In this document: positions 43,297 to 52,760 of the stretch, in pieces | How the letters are laid out: the number at the start of each line of letters is the position of its first letter | Position numbering within the stretch: position 1 is the stretch's first letter | Source: Cupriavidus numazuensis | Lineage (GTDB): Bacteria; Pseudomonadota; Gammaproteobacteria; Burkholderiales; Burkholderiaceae | Reading direction: 5' to 3' | DNA length: 64,000 nucleotides | NCBI RefSeq assembly: GCF_905397435.1 | Contig: NZ_CAJPVI010000030.1 | Location: 49,005 to 113,004, forward strand | Translations under genes and position numbers: made by a program | The notes under the pieces: generated by a model | The model's database searches: none | Seen by the model: the letters and a program-made list of their open reading frames with translations, nothing else | What the model was told of the DNA's origin: nothing

Positions 43297-44034
43297 ATGT
43301 CGACAATCAAGGACAAGGTCGTTGTCATCACCGGTGCAAGCAGCGGAATCGGCGAGGCAGCGGCCCTGCTACTGGCGGAGCGCGGGGCGAAGGTGGTGCT
43401 GGGCGCACGTGGGGAGCCTCGGCTTCGCGACCTCGCCGATCGAATTGCCAAGGCGCGGGGACAATGTGCATGGGCATGCACGGACGTTAGGCGGCGAGAG
43501 GACATATCCCAACTCGTAGAACTGGCATGCGAGCGATTCGGTCAACTCGACGTGCTGATCAACAACGCTGGCGTCGGGCCGATTTCTCCTCTCGACGAGC
43601 TGCGCGTGGACGATTGGGAAGACATGATCGACGTGAACATCAAAGGCGTGCTGAACGGTATTGCAGCGGCGTTACCGCTCTTTCGTACGCAGGGCTTCGG
43701 TCACTTCATCAATACCGCGTCCACCGCCGCTCATCGCATCGCGCCGAACATGGCAATCTACGCCGCAACCAAGAGTGCCGTGCGCGTGATCTCGGAGGGG
43801 CTAAGGCAGGAGGCGGGAGACAAGCTGCGTGTCACGGTCATTTCACCCGGCTTCACGCGGACGAACTTTGCAGAGTCGGTCACCGACCCGGAAGCCAAGG
43901 CGCAAATCTCCGCCTCGATGGATAAATTCGCCATGCCGCCGGATGCCATTGCTCGGGCTATTGCGTTTGCAATCGAGCAACCGGCCGATGTTGACGTGGG
44001 CGAGATTATCGTCCGCCCCACGGCGCAGGGGTAG
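43297..44034 (+). CDS. Short-chain dehydrogenase/reductase (YdfG-like)
   Basis: 245 residues of the classical SDR family. NAD(P) motif VVITGASSGIGEAAALLL, then GARGEPRLRDLADRI, NNAGVGPISPLDEL, catalytic Ser/Tyr/Lys in NTASTAAHRIAPNMAIYAATK. ATG 43297 follows GAGGAAAATATC and is preferred to an upstream in-frame start at 43234. It is probably the target of the divergent AraC-type regulator, a common pair of unknown physiological substrate in proteobacteria. Confidence 0.92.
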   Translation: MSTIKDKVVVITGASSGIGEAAALLLAERGAKVVLGARGEPRLRDLADRIAKARGQCAWACTDVRRREDISQLVELACERFGQLDVLINNAGVGPISPLDELRVDDWEDMIDVNIKGVLNGIAAALPLFRTQGFGHFINTASTAAHRIAPNMAIYAATKSAVRVISEGLRQEAGDKLRVTVISPGFTRTNFAESVTDPEAKAQISASMDKFAMPPDAIARAIAFAIEQPADVDVGEIIVRPTAQG

Positions 44035-44437
44035 GTTGCTGCCGCCGCAGCCTGCATTATCCGCGATGGCTGGTAGCTGACATTTCAACAAATTGGTCGG
44101 GTCTTTCGCTTTGGCCGATGCGACGGGCATCGTCGACCTGTGAACGGCCGGAACCTGAAAGAAGCAAACACCTGGATGACAAGTCCACGACACTAACGGG
44201 ACGGCTCTTCATGGCCCGTAGGCGCCGTCCGCGCTGCGCGGACGAGGTTACCGCCTCGAACTTCGGTTCCCGACCCTCAGCATTCTGCCGTTCGCAGAAA
44301 ATTGAGCGGCCGGTTTGAGCATTCAATCGGCCGCCCGGTCCAGACCAGAACTCAGATCGAGCGACCACGCCAAAAAGCGGCACGGGTTAGCGTCTGGCGC
44401 TCACGCTTGATCCGGGCAAAGTTGGCAGGCTCGCGCC
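44035..44437. other. Intergenic region with a GC-rich hairpin
   Basis: About 400 bases after the SDR stop and after the 3' end of the leftward HbpS-like gene. It contains a perfect 8-bp stem, CGTCCGCG (44226-44233) with CGCGGACG (44237-44244), around a three-base loop. It could act as a shared end signal for the convergent transcripts. No gene was recognised. Confidence 0.45.
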
Positions 44438-44863
44438 TCATGACAGAAAACCTGCGTTACGCAAGGCCTCCTCGGCGGCCTCATGGTCCTGGGCAGAGGT
44501 GCCGCCGGAGATACCGATGCCACCCACCAAACGCCCTTGATGCATGATGGGTACACCACCGCCCACCGGCATCAGGCGAGGATGGTGGGCCAGCGGGGCC
44601 ACGGCGGGCTCGGCCATGTACTGGTTCCATTGATGCGTGGCCATGCCGAACGAGGCGGCGGTCCAGGCCTTGTCGATCGCCACGCTTGCAGTCAGAAACG
44701 GGGCGGTGTCCGCGCGCTCGAAGGCGCGCAGGTGGCCTCCTGCATCGGTAATGGCGATGGTCGCGGCGAACCCGCGCGCTTCACTGGCGCGGCGCGCCTC
44801 CGCCAGCAAGGCTTGTGCGGCTTCCAGGCTGATCGTTGCGGTGGTGACGACAGGGGATGTCAT
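44438..44863 (-). CDS. HbpS/GlcG-like heme-binding family protein
   Basis: 141 residues of the HbpS-like (GlcG/PduO C-terminal) family: LEAAQALLAEARRASEARGF, ITDAGGHLRAFERADTAPFL, TASVAIDKAWTAASFGMAT and MPVGGGVPIMHQGRLVGGIG. The domain is found in extracellular redox sensors and as an accessory of glycolate oxidase; function of the single-domain cytoplasmic form is unsettled. It follows the MDR dehydrogenase gene by 23 bases on the same strand, so the two are probably co-transcribed. Confidence 0.9.
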   Translation of the reverse strand: MTSPVVTTATISLEAAQALLAEARRASEARGFAATIAITDAGGHLRAFERADTAPFLTASVAIDKAWTAASFGMATHQWNQYMAEPAVAPLAHHPRLMPVGGGVPIMHQGRLVGGIGISGGTSAQDHEAAEEALRNAGFLS

Positions 44864-44886
44864 GGTGGGTTCCTTGTCAGATTGGC

Positions 44887-45900
44887 TCAGGGATTAGCGA
44901 CTACGACTTTGCCGATCATGTTGCCGGCTTCGACCAGCGCATGCGCCTCGATCAAGCCCGCAGCGTTGATGCCATCAATGCGCTGGGTCAGGGTGTGCTT
45001 GATGTCGCCGCGATCGACCAGTTCGGCCACGCGGCGCAGCAAGGCGTGTTGTCGGGCGATGGTGTCGGTGGTGAACTTGGCGCGGGTGAACATCAGTTCC
45101 CAGTGAATCGAAATGGATTTCCCCTTGAACGGTCCGATGTCCAACTCCACCGGGTCGTCGATGAGGGCGAACTGCCCCTCGGGGCGCAGCACAGTGGCGA
45201 TCTGCGGCACGTAGAGGGCGCTCTGGTTCAAGCCGACCACATGGGTGACGTGTTCGATGCCGAGCGCTGCCAATTGAGGCGCCCAAGGTTGCCGGTGATC
45301 AATGACGTGGTGCGCGCCATGCGCCAACACCCATTCACGGGTTTCCGGCCGCGAAGCCGTGCCGATAACGGTCATCCCCGTCAGCGTGCGCGCCAGTTGG
45401 GTCAGGACGGAGCCGACGCCACCGGCAGCTGCGGTGATCAGCAGTACGTTGTTGTCGGTCGGATCGGCAGCCTGAACACGTAGACGGTCAAACAGCAATT
45501 CCCAGGCAGTGATCGCTGTCAGCGGCAGCGATGCGGCTTCCGCGAAATCCAGCGATGCCGGCATGGGACCGACGATGCGTTCGTCCACGGCATGCAGTTC
45601 GCTGTTGCTGCCAGGCCGCGTAATGTCGCCGGCATACCAGACACGGTCACCTGGCTTGAAGCGGGTGGCCAACGGTCCGGTAGCGCGGACAATTCCCGCT
45701 GCGTCCCAGCCGGCGATACGCGCGTGTCCCTCGGGAATGTCTCCGCCCCGCCGGATTTTGGTATCGACCGGGTTGACGGACACCGCTTTGACTTCCACCA
45801 GCAGGTCGTGGTCGCGCAGTTCAGGCGTCGGCGACTCGATGTCTTGCAGCGCCTGCGGATGGCTGATGGGATGGTTCCGATAGAAGCCGATGGCTTTCAT
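44887..45900 (-). CDS. MDR-superfamily zinc-type alcohol dehydrogenase / quinone oxidoreductase
   Basis: 337 residues. Starts MKAIGFYRNHPISHPQALQD; GroES-like domain then LLITAAAGGVGSVLTQLART as the NAD(P)-binding glycine motif, with GTASRPETREWVLAHGAHHV. The structural zinc Cys quartet of classical ADH is absent, fitting the zinc-binding-ADH-like quinone oxidoreductase group. ATG 45900 is chosen; an open frame further upstream overlaps the divergent LysR gene. It is divergent from that LysR, the usual layout for a regulated enone or quinone reductase. Confidence 0.9.
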   Translation of the reverse strand: MKAIGFYRNHPISHPQALQDIESPTPELRDHDLLVEVKAVSVNPVDTKIRRGGDIPEGHARIAGWDAAGIVRATGPLATRFKPGDRVWYAGDITRPGSNSELHAVDERIVGPMPASLDFAEAASLPLTAITAWELLFDRLRVQAADPTDNNVLLITAAAGGVGSVLTQLARTLTGMTVIGTASRPETREWVLAHGAHHVIDHRQPWAPQLAALGIEHVTHVVGLNQSALYVPQIATVLRPEGQFALIDDPVELDIGPFKGKSISIHWELMFTRAKFTTDTIARQHALLRRVAELVDRGDIKHTLTQRIDGINAAGLIEAHALVEAGNMIGKVVVANP

Positions 45901-45993
45901 ACAAGTGCTCTCCAGGGAATGCATGAAGGCCATGGTATCTTTCTGCAATATGCAGATAAACAAGCGACGCGCCCAAACACTTTCGGCATTCCA

Positions 45994-46929
45994 ATGAAAA
46001 TCATCCGCCTCGATGACGTGCAAATCTTCGTGCACACGGCCGACGCTGGCAGCTTCTCGGAGGCGGCACGCCAACTGAACATCGCGCCAGGGCAGGCAAG
46101 TGCGTCCGTGCAGCGACTCGAAAAGGCGCTGGACGCCCGCCTGTTCACACGTTCCACGCGCAGCATGCAACTCTCAGAGGCTGGGGAGCGCTACCTGCCG
46201 CATGCGCGGATCATGGTTGGCGCGCGGGAGCAAGGCGAACAGGCTCTGGCCGGCGGTCGGGAAACACTATCCGGTCCGCTGCGGCTATCTGCTCCGTCCG
46301 ATTTCGGGAGAAATCTGCTACTGCCGTGGCTCGACGTCTTTCAGCACCAGCACCCCGGTTTATCGCTGCACCTGAAGTTGAGCGACCGGGCGGCCGATCT
46401 TATCCGCCAGCCGCTGGATTTCGCGGTGCGCTACGGGGCGCTGCCGGATTCATCTCTTCTGGCTATCAAATTGCTCGACAACAACCGACGTGCGTTGTGC
46501 GCTGCACCGTCGTACATCGAACAACATGGCGCACCGGCCAAAGTCGATGACCTGCGGCGACACAACTGCCTTCGGTATATCTGGAGCGAGCAGATCCATG
46601 AACGCTGGCGCTTTACCCTACCCGGCGGCGACCGCACCGTGGCGGTCACAGGGAATCGCGTCAGCGACGATGCCGATGCGGTGCGTCGCTGGGCGATCGC
46701 TGGTGAAGGCCTGATCTATAAATCGCGACTGGATCTCGTCAACGACCTGAAGACCGGACGATTGGTAGAGATATTTCCGCAGGATTATGGCGAGCCAGCG
46801 CCACTGCATTTGATTTGCGCTCACCGTGCGCAACTGACGCCCGCAATTAAAGCGCTGAGTGCCTTCCTACGGGAACGCTGCATCGCCCTGCTCGCAAGCT
46901 ACTCCATGGAAGGCTCGCCATCCAAGTAA
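45994..46929 (+). CDS. LysR family transcriptional regulator
   Basis: 311 residues. HTH: MKIIRLDDVQIFVHTADAGS, then FSEAARQLNIAPGQASASVQ, RLEKALDARLFTRSTRSMQL. The group resembles the DmlR/CrgA-like LysR subfamily (RTTRSxxLTxxGxxYxxxA). The 93-base divergent gap to the MDR dehydrogenase gene suggests control of that operon, including the HbpS-like gene. Confidence 0.92.
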   Translation: MKIIRLDDVQIFVHTADAGSFSEAARQLNIAPGQASASVQRLEKALDARLFTRSTRSMQLSEAGERYLPHARIMVGAREQGEQALAGGRETLSGPLRLSAPSDFGRNLLLPWLDVFQHQHPGLSLHLKLSDRAADLIRQPLDFAVRYGALPDSSLLAIKLLDNNRRALCAAPSYIEQHGAPAKVDDLRRHNCLRYIWSEQIHERWRFTLPGGDRTVAVTGNRVSDDADAVRRWAIAGEGLIYKSRLDLVNDLKTGRLVEIFPQDYGEPAPLHLICAHRAQLTPAIKALSAFLRERCIALLASYSMEGSPSK

Positions 46930-47535
46930 CACAGTGCCCACTGACTCATGCTGAATCTTGATCGGCGCGAGGCTTCTTCAACGACTTCAACAACAACACT
47001 GTTGAAGATCAGAGATCGTGCGACTGGTGCTCACCATATGCGCGACTAATTACACGGGCCCAAAGCTCTGATTTCTATCCGGATTTCGTCCGCAAGTACG
47101 CTTTTCGGCAGTTGCGGAAAGGCAACGCCAACGCCATGAATGCTCAGCATTTGTGAGACTACGTCGAACTAGCCAAAATCGCAGCTGCTTCGCAGCGCGT
47201 GCGAAACGCCCCACAGGAACGCTGTTTTGCATTGAAAAGCTACAGTCGCATCAATGATGAGCGTGAAAAAGCCACGGTCGCATGAATGATGAGCGCGGGT
47301 CGCACGAATTACGATCTTCAACAGCACGATCAGCGTTCTCCGGAGAATGCCAGAAAACACAATTAACCGACAGGCTCACAAACCCCGCAACCGATAGAGC
47401 CAGCAGGGCCAGGGGTTTGCTGTCAGCGGCATTCCCCGCCTACACGGGCCATGAGATGGAGCTCCACTGTGCAGTCACCGAAGACGACCTTGCTAGCAGC
47501 AACAATTTGCCTACCCGGCCCACGGCCAGGCTTGC
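46930..47535. other. Intergenic region, no gene recognised
   Basis: About 600 bases between two converging LysR genes. It carries a pair of near-identical 19-bp repeats at 47245-47295, described separately. No reading frame with family resemblance is seen. Base composition is lower in GC than the cluster that follows, so it may mark the edge of an inserted segment. Confidence 0.45.
47245..47295. repeat. Two 19-bp direct repeats
   Basis: GTCGCATCAATGATGAGCG at 47245-47263 and GTCGCATGAATGATGAGCG at 47277-47295 differ at one base and are spaced 32 bases start to start. They may be a small duplication or a tandem protein-binding site. No open frame explains them. Confidence 0.5.
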
Positions 47536-48540
47536 TCAGGTTGTAGTCGGTCCTTCTTTCCTTGCCCGCTTCTTAGCAGCCGGCGCCCGCGGCCCCGCGC
47601 TTGGCAGCCGGGCACGGGGTTCCCATTCCGCAGCGACCATTTCACGAGCGGTTTCGCGCAACAATTCCCGCAGCCAGACAATGGCCGGATCGCTCTCCTG
47701 GTACTTCTGCCATTGCAGGTGCTCGGAGAATGCAGGCAGGTCGATCGGGCACGTCACGCGCCGCAGGCCAAATCGCTGGGCCATCTGTTCAGCCAGCCGC
47801 GTGGGCAGGGTCGCAATGCGGTCCGTGCCCGACAAAAGCGCTGGGACAAGTGTGAAGCTGGGTGCGATAACGTCTTGGCGCCGGGTGCGCTTACCCGTGG
47901 CGATCAGCCGTGAATCGAAGGTCACGCGCCGCCCGCCGCCCCATTCCACGCCGATGTGGGCCGCATCGAAGTAGGTCTCGACCGTCAGGCCATCCTGTCC
48001 GACGGTGCTGTCGGCGCTGACGAGGCAAGAGAACGTGTCCTCGAACAGCGGCTCGGACGGGTGCCCCGGCACCATGGCAAACTCCGGCGCGATCAGCAGC
48101 TCGGCCTCGCCGCTCTCCAGATGCTCGGGCGTCTGCGGGCTGATCGCGCGCAGGTCGAACTGCATTAGCGGGGCCGCTTCAGCCGCGCGCCGGATCACCT
48201 GTGACAAAAAGACGCTGATCACGTAGTCGGACGACTCGATGATGAAGCGGCGCGTCGACGTGGCCGGGTCGAAGGACGGCCGCGCCCGCGTGATGGTCTG
48301 GATCTGCAGCAGTACATCACGCACCGGCTTCCTGAGCCCCAGGGCCAATGGCGTCAGCACCTGAGTCTTGCCGACGGCCACCAGTAGGTCGTCCTCGAAA
48401 TACTCGCGCAGCCTGGCGAGCGAGCAGCTGGTGGCGGGCTGGCTCAGGAACAGCCGCTCCGCGGCCTTGCCCACGCTACGCGTCGAAAGCAAGGCGTCGA
48501 GCACCACGAGCTGATTCAGGTCCAGTTTGTTGAAGCGCAT
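47536..48540 (-). CDS. LysR family transcriptional regulator (NodD-like)
   Basis: 334 residues from ATG 48540 (MRFNKLDLNQLVVLDALLST), the NodD/NahR-like subgroup start. HTH continues RSVGKAAERLFLSQPATSCS. The C terminus has an extra basic, Ala/Pro-rich tail (AGPRAPAAKKRARKEG). It is divergent from the MFS gene, 132 bases away, and is the likely aromatic-responsive regulator of the 48.7-57 kb cluster. Confidence 0.9.
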   Translation of the reverse strand: MRFNKLDLNQLVVLDALLSTRSVGKAAERLFLSQPATSCSLARLREYFEDDLLVAVGKTQVLTPLALGLRKPVRDVLLQIQTITRARPSFDPATSTRRFIIESSDYVISVFLSQVIRRAAEAAPLMQFDLRAISPQTPEHLESGEAELLIAPEFAMVPGHPSEPLFEDTFSCLVSADSTVGQDGLTVETYFDAAHIGVEWGGGRRVTFDSRLIATGKRTRRQDVIAPSFTLVPALLSGTDRIATLPTRLAEQMAQRFGLRRVTCPIDLPAFSEHLQWQKYQESDPAIVWLRELLRETAREMVAAEWEPRARLPSAGPRAPAAKKRARKEGPTTT

Positions 48541-48672
48541 GGGCGATCTTTGATTCACCGAATGGATGTACCGAATTTAAACAATAAATTTTGTAAATGT
48601 CATCATCGGGCCAATAATCCGACCCACACGGCGACGCAGGCCGGGACCAACGAAAAGAAACGGAGACACACA

Positions 48673-50025
48673 GTGATTCGAGAGCCTCTTAGAGAGCCCG
48701 CCAGAGCGATGCCCCAATGGGGCTTGGTGGCCACCCTGACGCTGGTGACGATGCTGGCGCAGATCGACAAGAACATTCTTGTGCTGATGGTCGGCCCCAT
48801 CCAGCGCGAGTTCGGCGTTAACGATCTCCAGATCAGCTACCTGATTGGCGCTGCCTTCGCCATTTCGAATATCGCGGTGGGGCTGCCGGCGGGCTGGCTG
48901 GCCGATCGCTACAACCGCCGGGTGATCGTGGCGGTGGGTGTGCTGGTGTGGTCGATCGCGGTGGCCGCCAATGCCGCGGCTGTCGCGTTCATCACGCTGG
49001 TGGTCGCGCGCATTGTGGTGGGCGGTGCTGAGGCGCTGATTCCGCCCTCGTCATACTCGCTGATCCGTGACGGAGTTGACGACCAGCGGCGCGCGCGAGC
49101 GCTGTCCGTGTACACCATGGCCCTGATGCTGGGCACCGGTCTATCCCTTGTGCTTGGCGGCCCCATGCTCCATTGGATCGCATCGGCAGGCATCCGGACC
49201 ATTCCGTTGATCGGGCCGGTACCGCCCTGGCAGATGACGCTGTTCCTGATCGGCATTGCCGGGCTTCCCGTGGGCCTGCTGATCTTCCTGTGTCGCGATC
49301 CGGGCCGTCCATTGAGCGAAGCCCATGGCGGCAAGCCGAGCACCAGGGCCGCGCTCCGGCATCTCGCCGACAACAAGTCCCTGTTCTTGCCGCTGGTGGC
49401 CTTTGCGGTTTGCAATGCCATGATCACCTACGGTCTGGGTGCGTGGATCCCGACCATCGTGGCTCGCCGCTTCCAGCTTGGCATGGGCGAGATCGGACTG
49501 ATCCAGGGCGGCCTGCTACTCACCATGGGGCCGCTGGGGCTGTGGCTCGCAGGCCTGGCCATGGATGCGCGCGCTTGCGCCAATCGGCTTTCCGGCGTGG
49601 CGCTGGTTGGCATGGTCGTGAGCATCGCCGTGCCCTGCCTCGGGGTCATGCTTTGCGTGGCTGGCACGCCGACTGCCTTCTGGCTGCTGGACGCCATGGT
49701 CGTGCTGTTCTCATGGACCTTCATGGCCGTCACCTCGACCATCGTGGCAAGGACGGTGCCGACCACCGCGGTCGGGCTGGTCATGGCGATCGTGCTGGTG
49801 CTCAACGGGCTCATTGGGCAGGGCCTCTCGCCCACCCTGATCGCGTTGGCGGGCAAGCATGTCTTCGACGCCCGCTCGGATGCCCTGGCGCATGGCATGG
49901 CCCTGGTGTTTGCCTGTGCCGGCGTGCTGGCGGTGGCGGCGTCAGGCTGGATGTACCGGTCATTGCTGCACGCCGAGGCGGAAGGCGGGCTGTCCGCCAC
50001 CCCTGCGCAAATCCCCTCCCGCTAG
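48673..50025 (+). CDS. MFS transporter (aromatic acid/organic anion type)
   Basis: 450 residues with about twelve hydrophobic segments. Family marks are the first-loop block GWLADRYNRRVIV (GxLaDrxGrR-type) between TM2 and TM3, and IDKNILVLMVGPIQREFGV at TM1. GTG 48673 is chosen, with GGAG 8 bases upstream; an upstream in-frame ATG at 48550 would precede the first transmembrane helix by a long odd leader. As the first gene of the LysR-controlled cluster, it probably imports the aromatic substrate, followed by a porin. Confidence 0.9.
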   Translation: MIREPLREPARAMPQWGLVATLTLVTMLAQIDKNILVLMVGPIQREFGVNDLQISYLIGAAFAISNIAVGLPAGWLADRYNRRVIVAVGVLVWSIAVAANAAAVAFITLVVARIVVGGAEALIPPSSYSLIRDGVDDQRRARALSVYTMALMLGTGLSLVLGGPMLHWIASAGIRTIPLIGPVPPWQMTLFLIGIAGLPVGLLIFLCRDPGRPLSEAHGGKPSTRAALRHLADNKSLFLPLVAFAVCNAMITYGLGAWIPTIVARRFQLGMGEIGLIQGGLLLTMGPLGLWLAGLAMDARACANRLSGVALVGMVVSIAVPCLGVMLCVAGTPTAFWLLDAMVVLFSWTFMAVTSTIVARTVPTTAVGLVMAIVLVLNGLIGQGLSPTLIALAGKHVFDARSDALAHGMALVFACAGVLAVAASGWMYRSLLHAEAEGGLSATPAQIPSR

Positions 50026-50128
50026 TACCCATCCCATAGACGGATTGAAGAAGCCGGCTGTCAACCGACGGCCGCGCAGGGCGGCGTGCGCCCGGAAATA
50101 TCGAGAAAGAAGACTCGGAGACACAGGA

Positions 50129-51199
50129 ATGAGGAAGGCAGCTTTGTCGCTGGTCAGCGCCACCATGTTGGCGGCCGGCCCCCTGCCCGCAAGGGCCCAA
50201 TCGTCGGTCACGTTGTCGGGCCTGCTAGGGACCGGCGTGTCCTACACCACCAATGCCGGCCCTGGCGGGGGCGGGCAGTTCCAGCTCAGCGGTACCCATG
50301 CCGTGCCCTTTATCGCCATGTCCGGCAAGGAAGCCATTGACAGCGACATGGCCGCGATCTTCCGGATCAGCAAGTATGTGTTCCTGGATACCGGTAACTC
50401 CACGCCGTTCGAGAGCTATGTCGGAGTGAGCTCCAACGCCCTGGGGACCATCACGCTGGGGTCCACCTATGACCTACTGGCCGACCTGGTCCCTCTCACC
50501 TCCGAGCGCTACACGTCGCTGCTGGCCACGCACCCCGGCAACTTGGACCGGACCGTGGGCAACGCGCTTAACAGCACCGTCAAGTACAAGTCGCCGCTGT
50601 TCGGCGGACTGCAGTTCGGCGCCATGTACGCGTTTGGGAACGCCAGCTCTGCAACCAATACCGGGCGCGCTGTCGGCGCCGAAGTCAGCTACTCCAGCGG
50701 CCCGATACAGGGCGCTGTGGTCTGGGAGTCGGTCAACGGCGTGCCCTACGCACCGGGCCAGAAGTTGGGCATCACGCGACTGTATGGGATCGATTTCAGC
50801 AGCAATCCCACCGCCGCGATTCTGCAGAACCAGAACACGGCTAGCGCTGGCATTGCCTATGTCGATCACGGCTGGCGCGTAATGGGCAACTACAGCTATA
50901 CGCGCCTTGAAGCCGCGGGCGTTAGGGAGACCGCTCAGTCGATCGATGTGGGCGCGTTCAAGTACGTCACCGCACAACTGCGCGTTGGCGGCGGCTATTC
51001 CTACACCACCCTCGATCCGTACCAGTGGCACCAGTTTCACGCGCATCTCGACTACGCCCTGTCCAAGCGTACCAGCCTCTATGTGCTTGGTGTGCTCCAG
51101 GTTGCCGGCTCCGGCCAGCTTGCGGTGATGCGCAACCAAGCGCCTGCCACGTCTTCCCGCCAGATGGTGCTGGAAGCTGGCATGACCCATCTGTTCTGA
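50129..51199 (+). CDS. Outer-membrane porin (Burkholderiales general porin family)
   Basis: 356 residues. Signal peptide MRKAALSLVSATMLAAGPLP then ARA, mature start QSSVTLSGLLGTGVSYTTNA, typical for Gram-negative porins of this order. Alternating beta-strand patterns run to the final aromatic residue (MTHLF), the C-terminal OmpA/BamA recognition end. It would form a trimeric channel for the pathway substrate. GGAG and CAGGA lie just before ATG 50129. It is 104 bases after the MFS stop. Confidence 0.93.
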   Translation: MRKAALSLVSATMLAAGPLPARAQSSVTLSGLLGTGVSYTTNAGPGGGGQFQLSGTHAVPFIAMSGKEAIDSDMAAIFRISKYVFLDTGNSTPFESYVGVSSNALGTITLGSTYDLLADLVPLTSERYTSLLATHPGNLDRTVGNALNSTVKYKSPLFGGLQFGAMYAFGNASSATNTGRAVGAEVSYSSGPIQGAVVWESVNGVPYAPGQKLGITRLYGIDFSSNPTAAILQNQNTASAGIAYVDHGWRVMGNYSYTRLEAAGVRETAQSIDVGAFKYVTAQLRVGGGYSYTTLDPYQWHQFHAHLDYALSKRTSLYVLGVLQVAGSGQLAVMRNQAPATSSRQMVLEAGMTHLF

Positions 51200-51256
51200 G
51201 TGGAATCACTGGGCTTCGCCCAGGTTTCGGCCAATGCCGTTGAAGGAGAAAATGCA

Positions 51257-52756
51257 ATGCAGTGGGATGTGATCGTAGTGGGCGGCGGGCCTTCCGGCCT
51301 GACCATGGCGGCGGAGCTGGCCGGGTCTGGTGTCAGGACGCTTGTGCTGGAGCGCCGCACCGATGGTGTCCAGTCGCGCGCCGGCACCATCATGCCCCGC
51401 GTCCTGGAGTTGTTGGATGCGCGCGGCATCGCGCATCGGTTTATCGAGAAGACGCGCGCGATCTCGAACTATCCGTTCCGGCCCTCGCATATCTGGGCGG
51501 GCTTCCATCCGATCGACTGGAAGCATCTGGAATCACGCTTCGGCTTCACGCTGGGACTGCCCCAGAACCACACCGAGGAAATCCTCGGGGCCTGGGCCGC
51601 GGAATGCGGAGCGGAGATTCGGACAGGCATGGAAGTCCTTGACGTCCATCAGTCGGACGACGCAGTCGAGATCGATGTCCTGGATGCGGCGGGAACCGTC
51701 GCCACGTTGCATGCCCGCTATGCGGTCGGCGCGGATGGCGGGCGCAGCGTCGTGCGCAACCGGCTCGGCCTGCCGTTCGAGGGGCACTCCGGCACCTTCC
51801 GCGGGATTGTCATCGATGCGGAGCTGCATGCCCCGTGGCCCGGTGGCCGCGTCAATGTCGACAACGAGATGGGCTGGGTGCGCGGCTACGTGTTCGGCGA
51901 CGGGGTCACCCGCTTCAATATCGTCCACCGCGACCGGCGCCACGCGCCGAAGGACGAGCCAGTCACGCTGGAAGAAGCGCTGCAATGCATCCGCGATGTG
52001 CACGGCACCGACTACGGCATTCGCTCCTTCCGCTGGGCATCCCGCTTCGACGACCAGATGCGCATGGTGTCCAGCCTGCGCAAGGGACGCGTCTTCTTGG
52101 TTGGGGAATCGGCACGCATCCATTACCCGGCCAGCGGCGTAGGCATGAACTTCTGCCTGCAGGACGCCTTCAACCTGGGCTGGAAGCTGGCCAACGTCGT
52201 CAACGGCGTGGCGGACCCGTCCACGCTTGATACCTATGATGCGGAGCGGCTGCCGGTCATGCACGCCCTGCTCGAGAGCGTCAAGGCGCAGTGCGCGCTT
52301 CAGTTCAACTTCGAGCCGGACGCGGTGGCGCTCAAGCGCCGCATGCAGGAACACATCATTCCGCTGCCCGATGTCCAGCGCAAGCTGGTCCTGGAGCTGA
52401 ACGGCCTGGAGGCGCCCTATCCGCGCGCGCCCGGCAGTCATTCGCTGACGGGGCAGCGGTGCCCGGACCTCGACCTGCTCCTGCCGGACGGCAGCGCCGT
52501 GGCGGTGACGCAGACGCTTAGGGAACGGCGCTTCGTGCTGCTCGACCTGGAAGGTTTCAGCCGGCAGTTCGCGGCGCTGAACCTGTCCGGATGGCCGGTC
52601 ACCGTGCTGGCTGCGCGCGCGGCAAGGATTCCCGCGTCGATGGAAGGTGTGAAGGCACTGTTGCTGCGCCCGGACGGCTACGTAGCCTGGGCCGCAACGG
52701 ACGTCGCGCAGGCTGCCGAGGCAGAAGCGCAACTGGCGAAATGGCTGAAACGGTGA
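51257..52756 (+). CDS. FAD-dependent aromatic monooxygenase (PheA/TfdB/MhpA type)
   Basis: 499 residues. FAD-binding Rossmann block VVGGGPSGLTMAAELAGSG at the N terminus, then YAVGADGGRSVVRNRLGLPF (DG motif), and the late FAD block VFLVGESARIHYPASGVGMN, with a thioredoxin-like C-terminal domain. In most family members the late block reads GD..HxxPP.GGxGMN; here Asp is Glu (residue 284) and the PxGG turn is altered. It should hydroxylate a phenolic or hydroxypyridine ring. ATG 51257 is placed 8 bases after AAGGAG. Confidence 0.9.
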   Translation: MQWDVIVVGGGPSGLTMAAELAGSGVRTLVLERRTDGVQSRAGTIMPRVLELLDARGIAHRFIEKTRAISNYPFRPSHIWAGFHPIDWKHLESRFGFTLGLPQNHTEEILGAWAAECGAEIRTGMEVLDVHQSDDAVEIDVLDAAGTVATLHARYAVGADGGRSVVRNRLGLPFEGHSGTFRGIVIDAELHAPWPGGRVNVDNEMGWVRGYVFGDGVTRFNIVHRDRRHAPKDEPVTLEEALQCIRDVHGTDYGIRSFRWASRFDDQMRMVSSLRKGRVFLVGESARIHYPASGVGMNFCLQDAFNLGWKLANVVNGVADPSTLDTYDAERLPVMHALLESVKAQCALQFNFEPDAVALKRRMQEHIIPLPDVQRKLVLELNGLEAPYPRAPGSHSLTGQRCPDLDLLLPDGSAVAVTQTLRERRFVLLDLEGFSRQFAALNLSGWPVTVLAARAARIPASMEGVKALLLRPDGYVAWAATDVAQAAEAEAQLAKWLKR

Positions 52757-52760
52757 AGCG

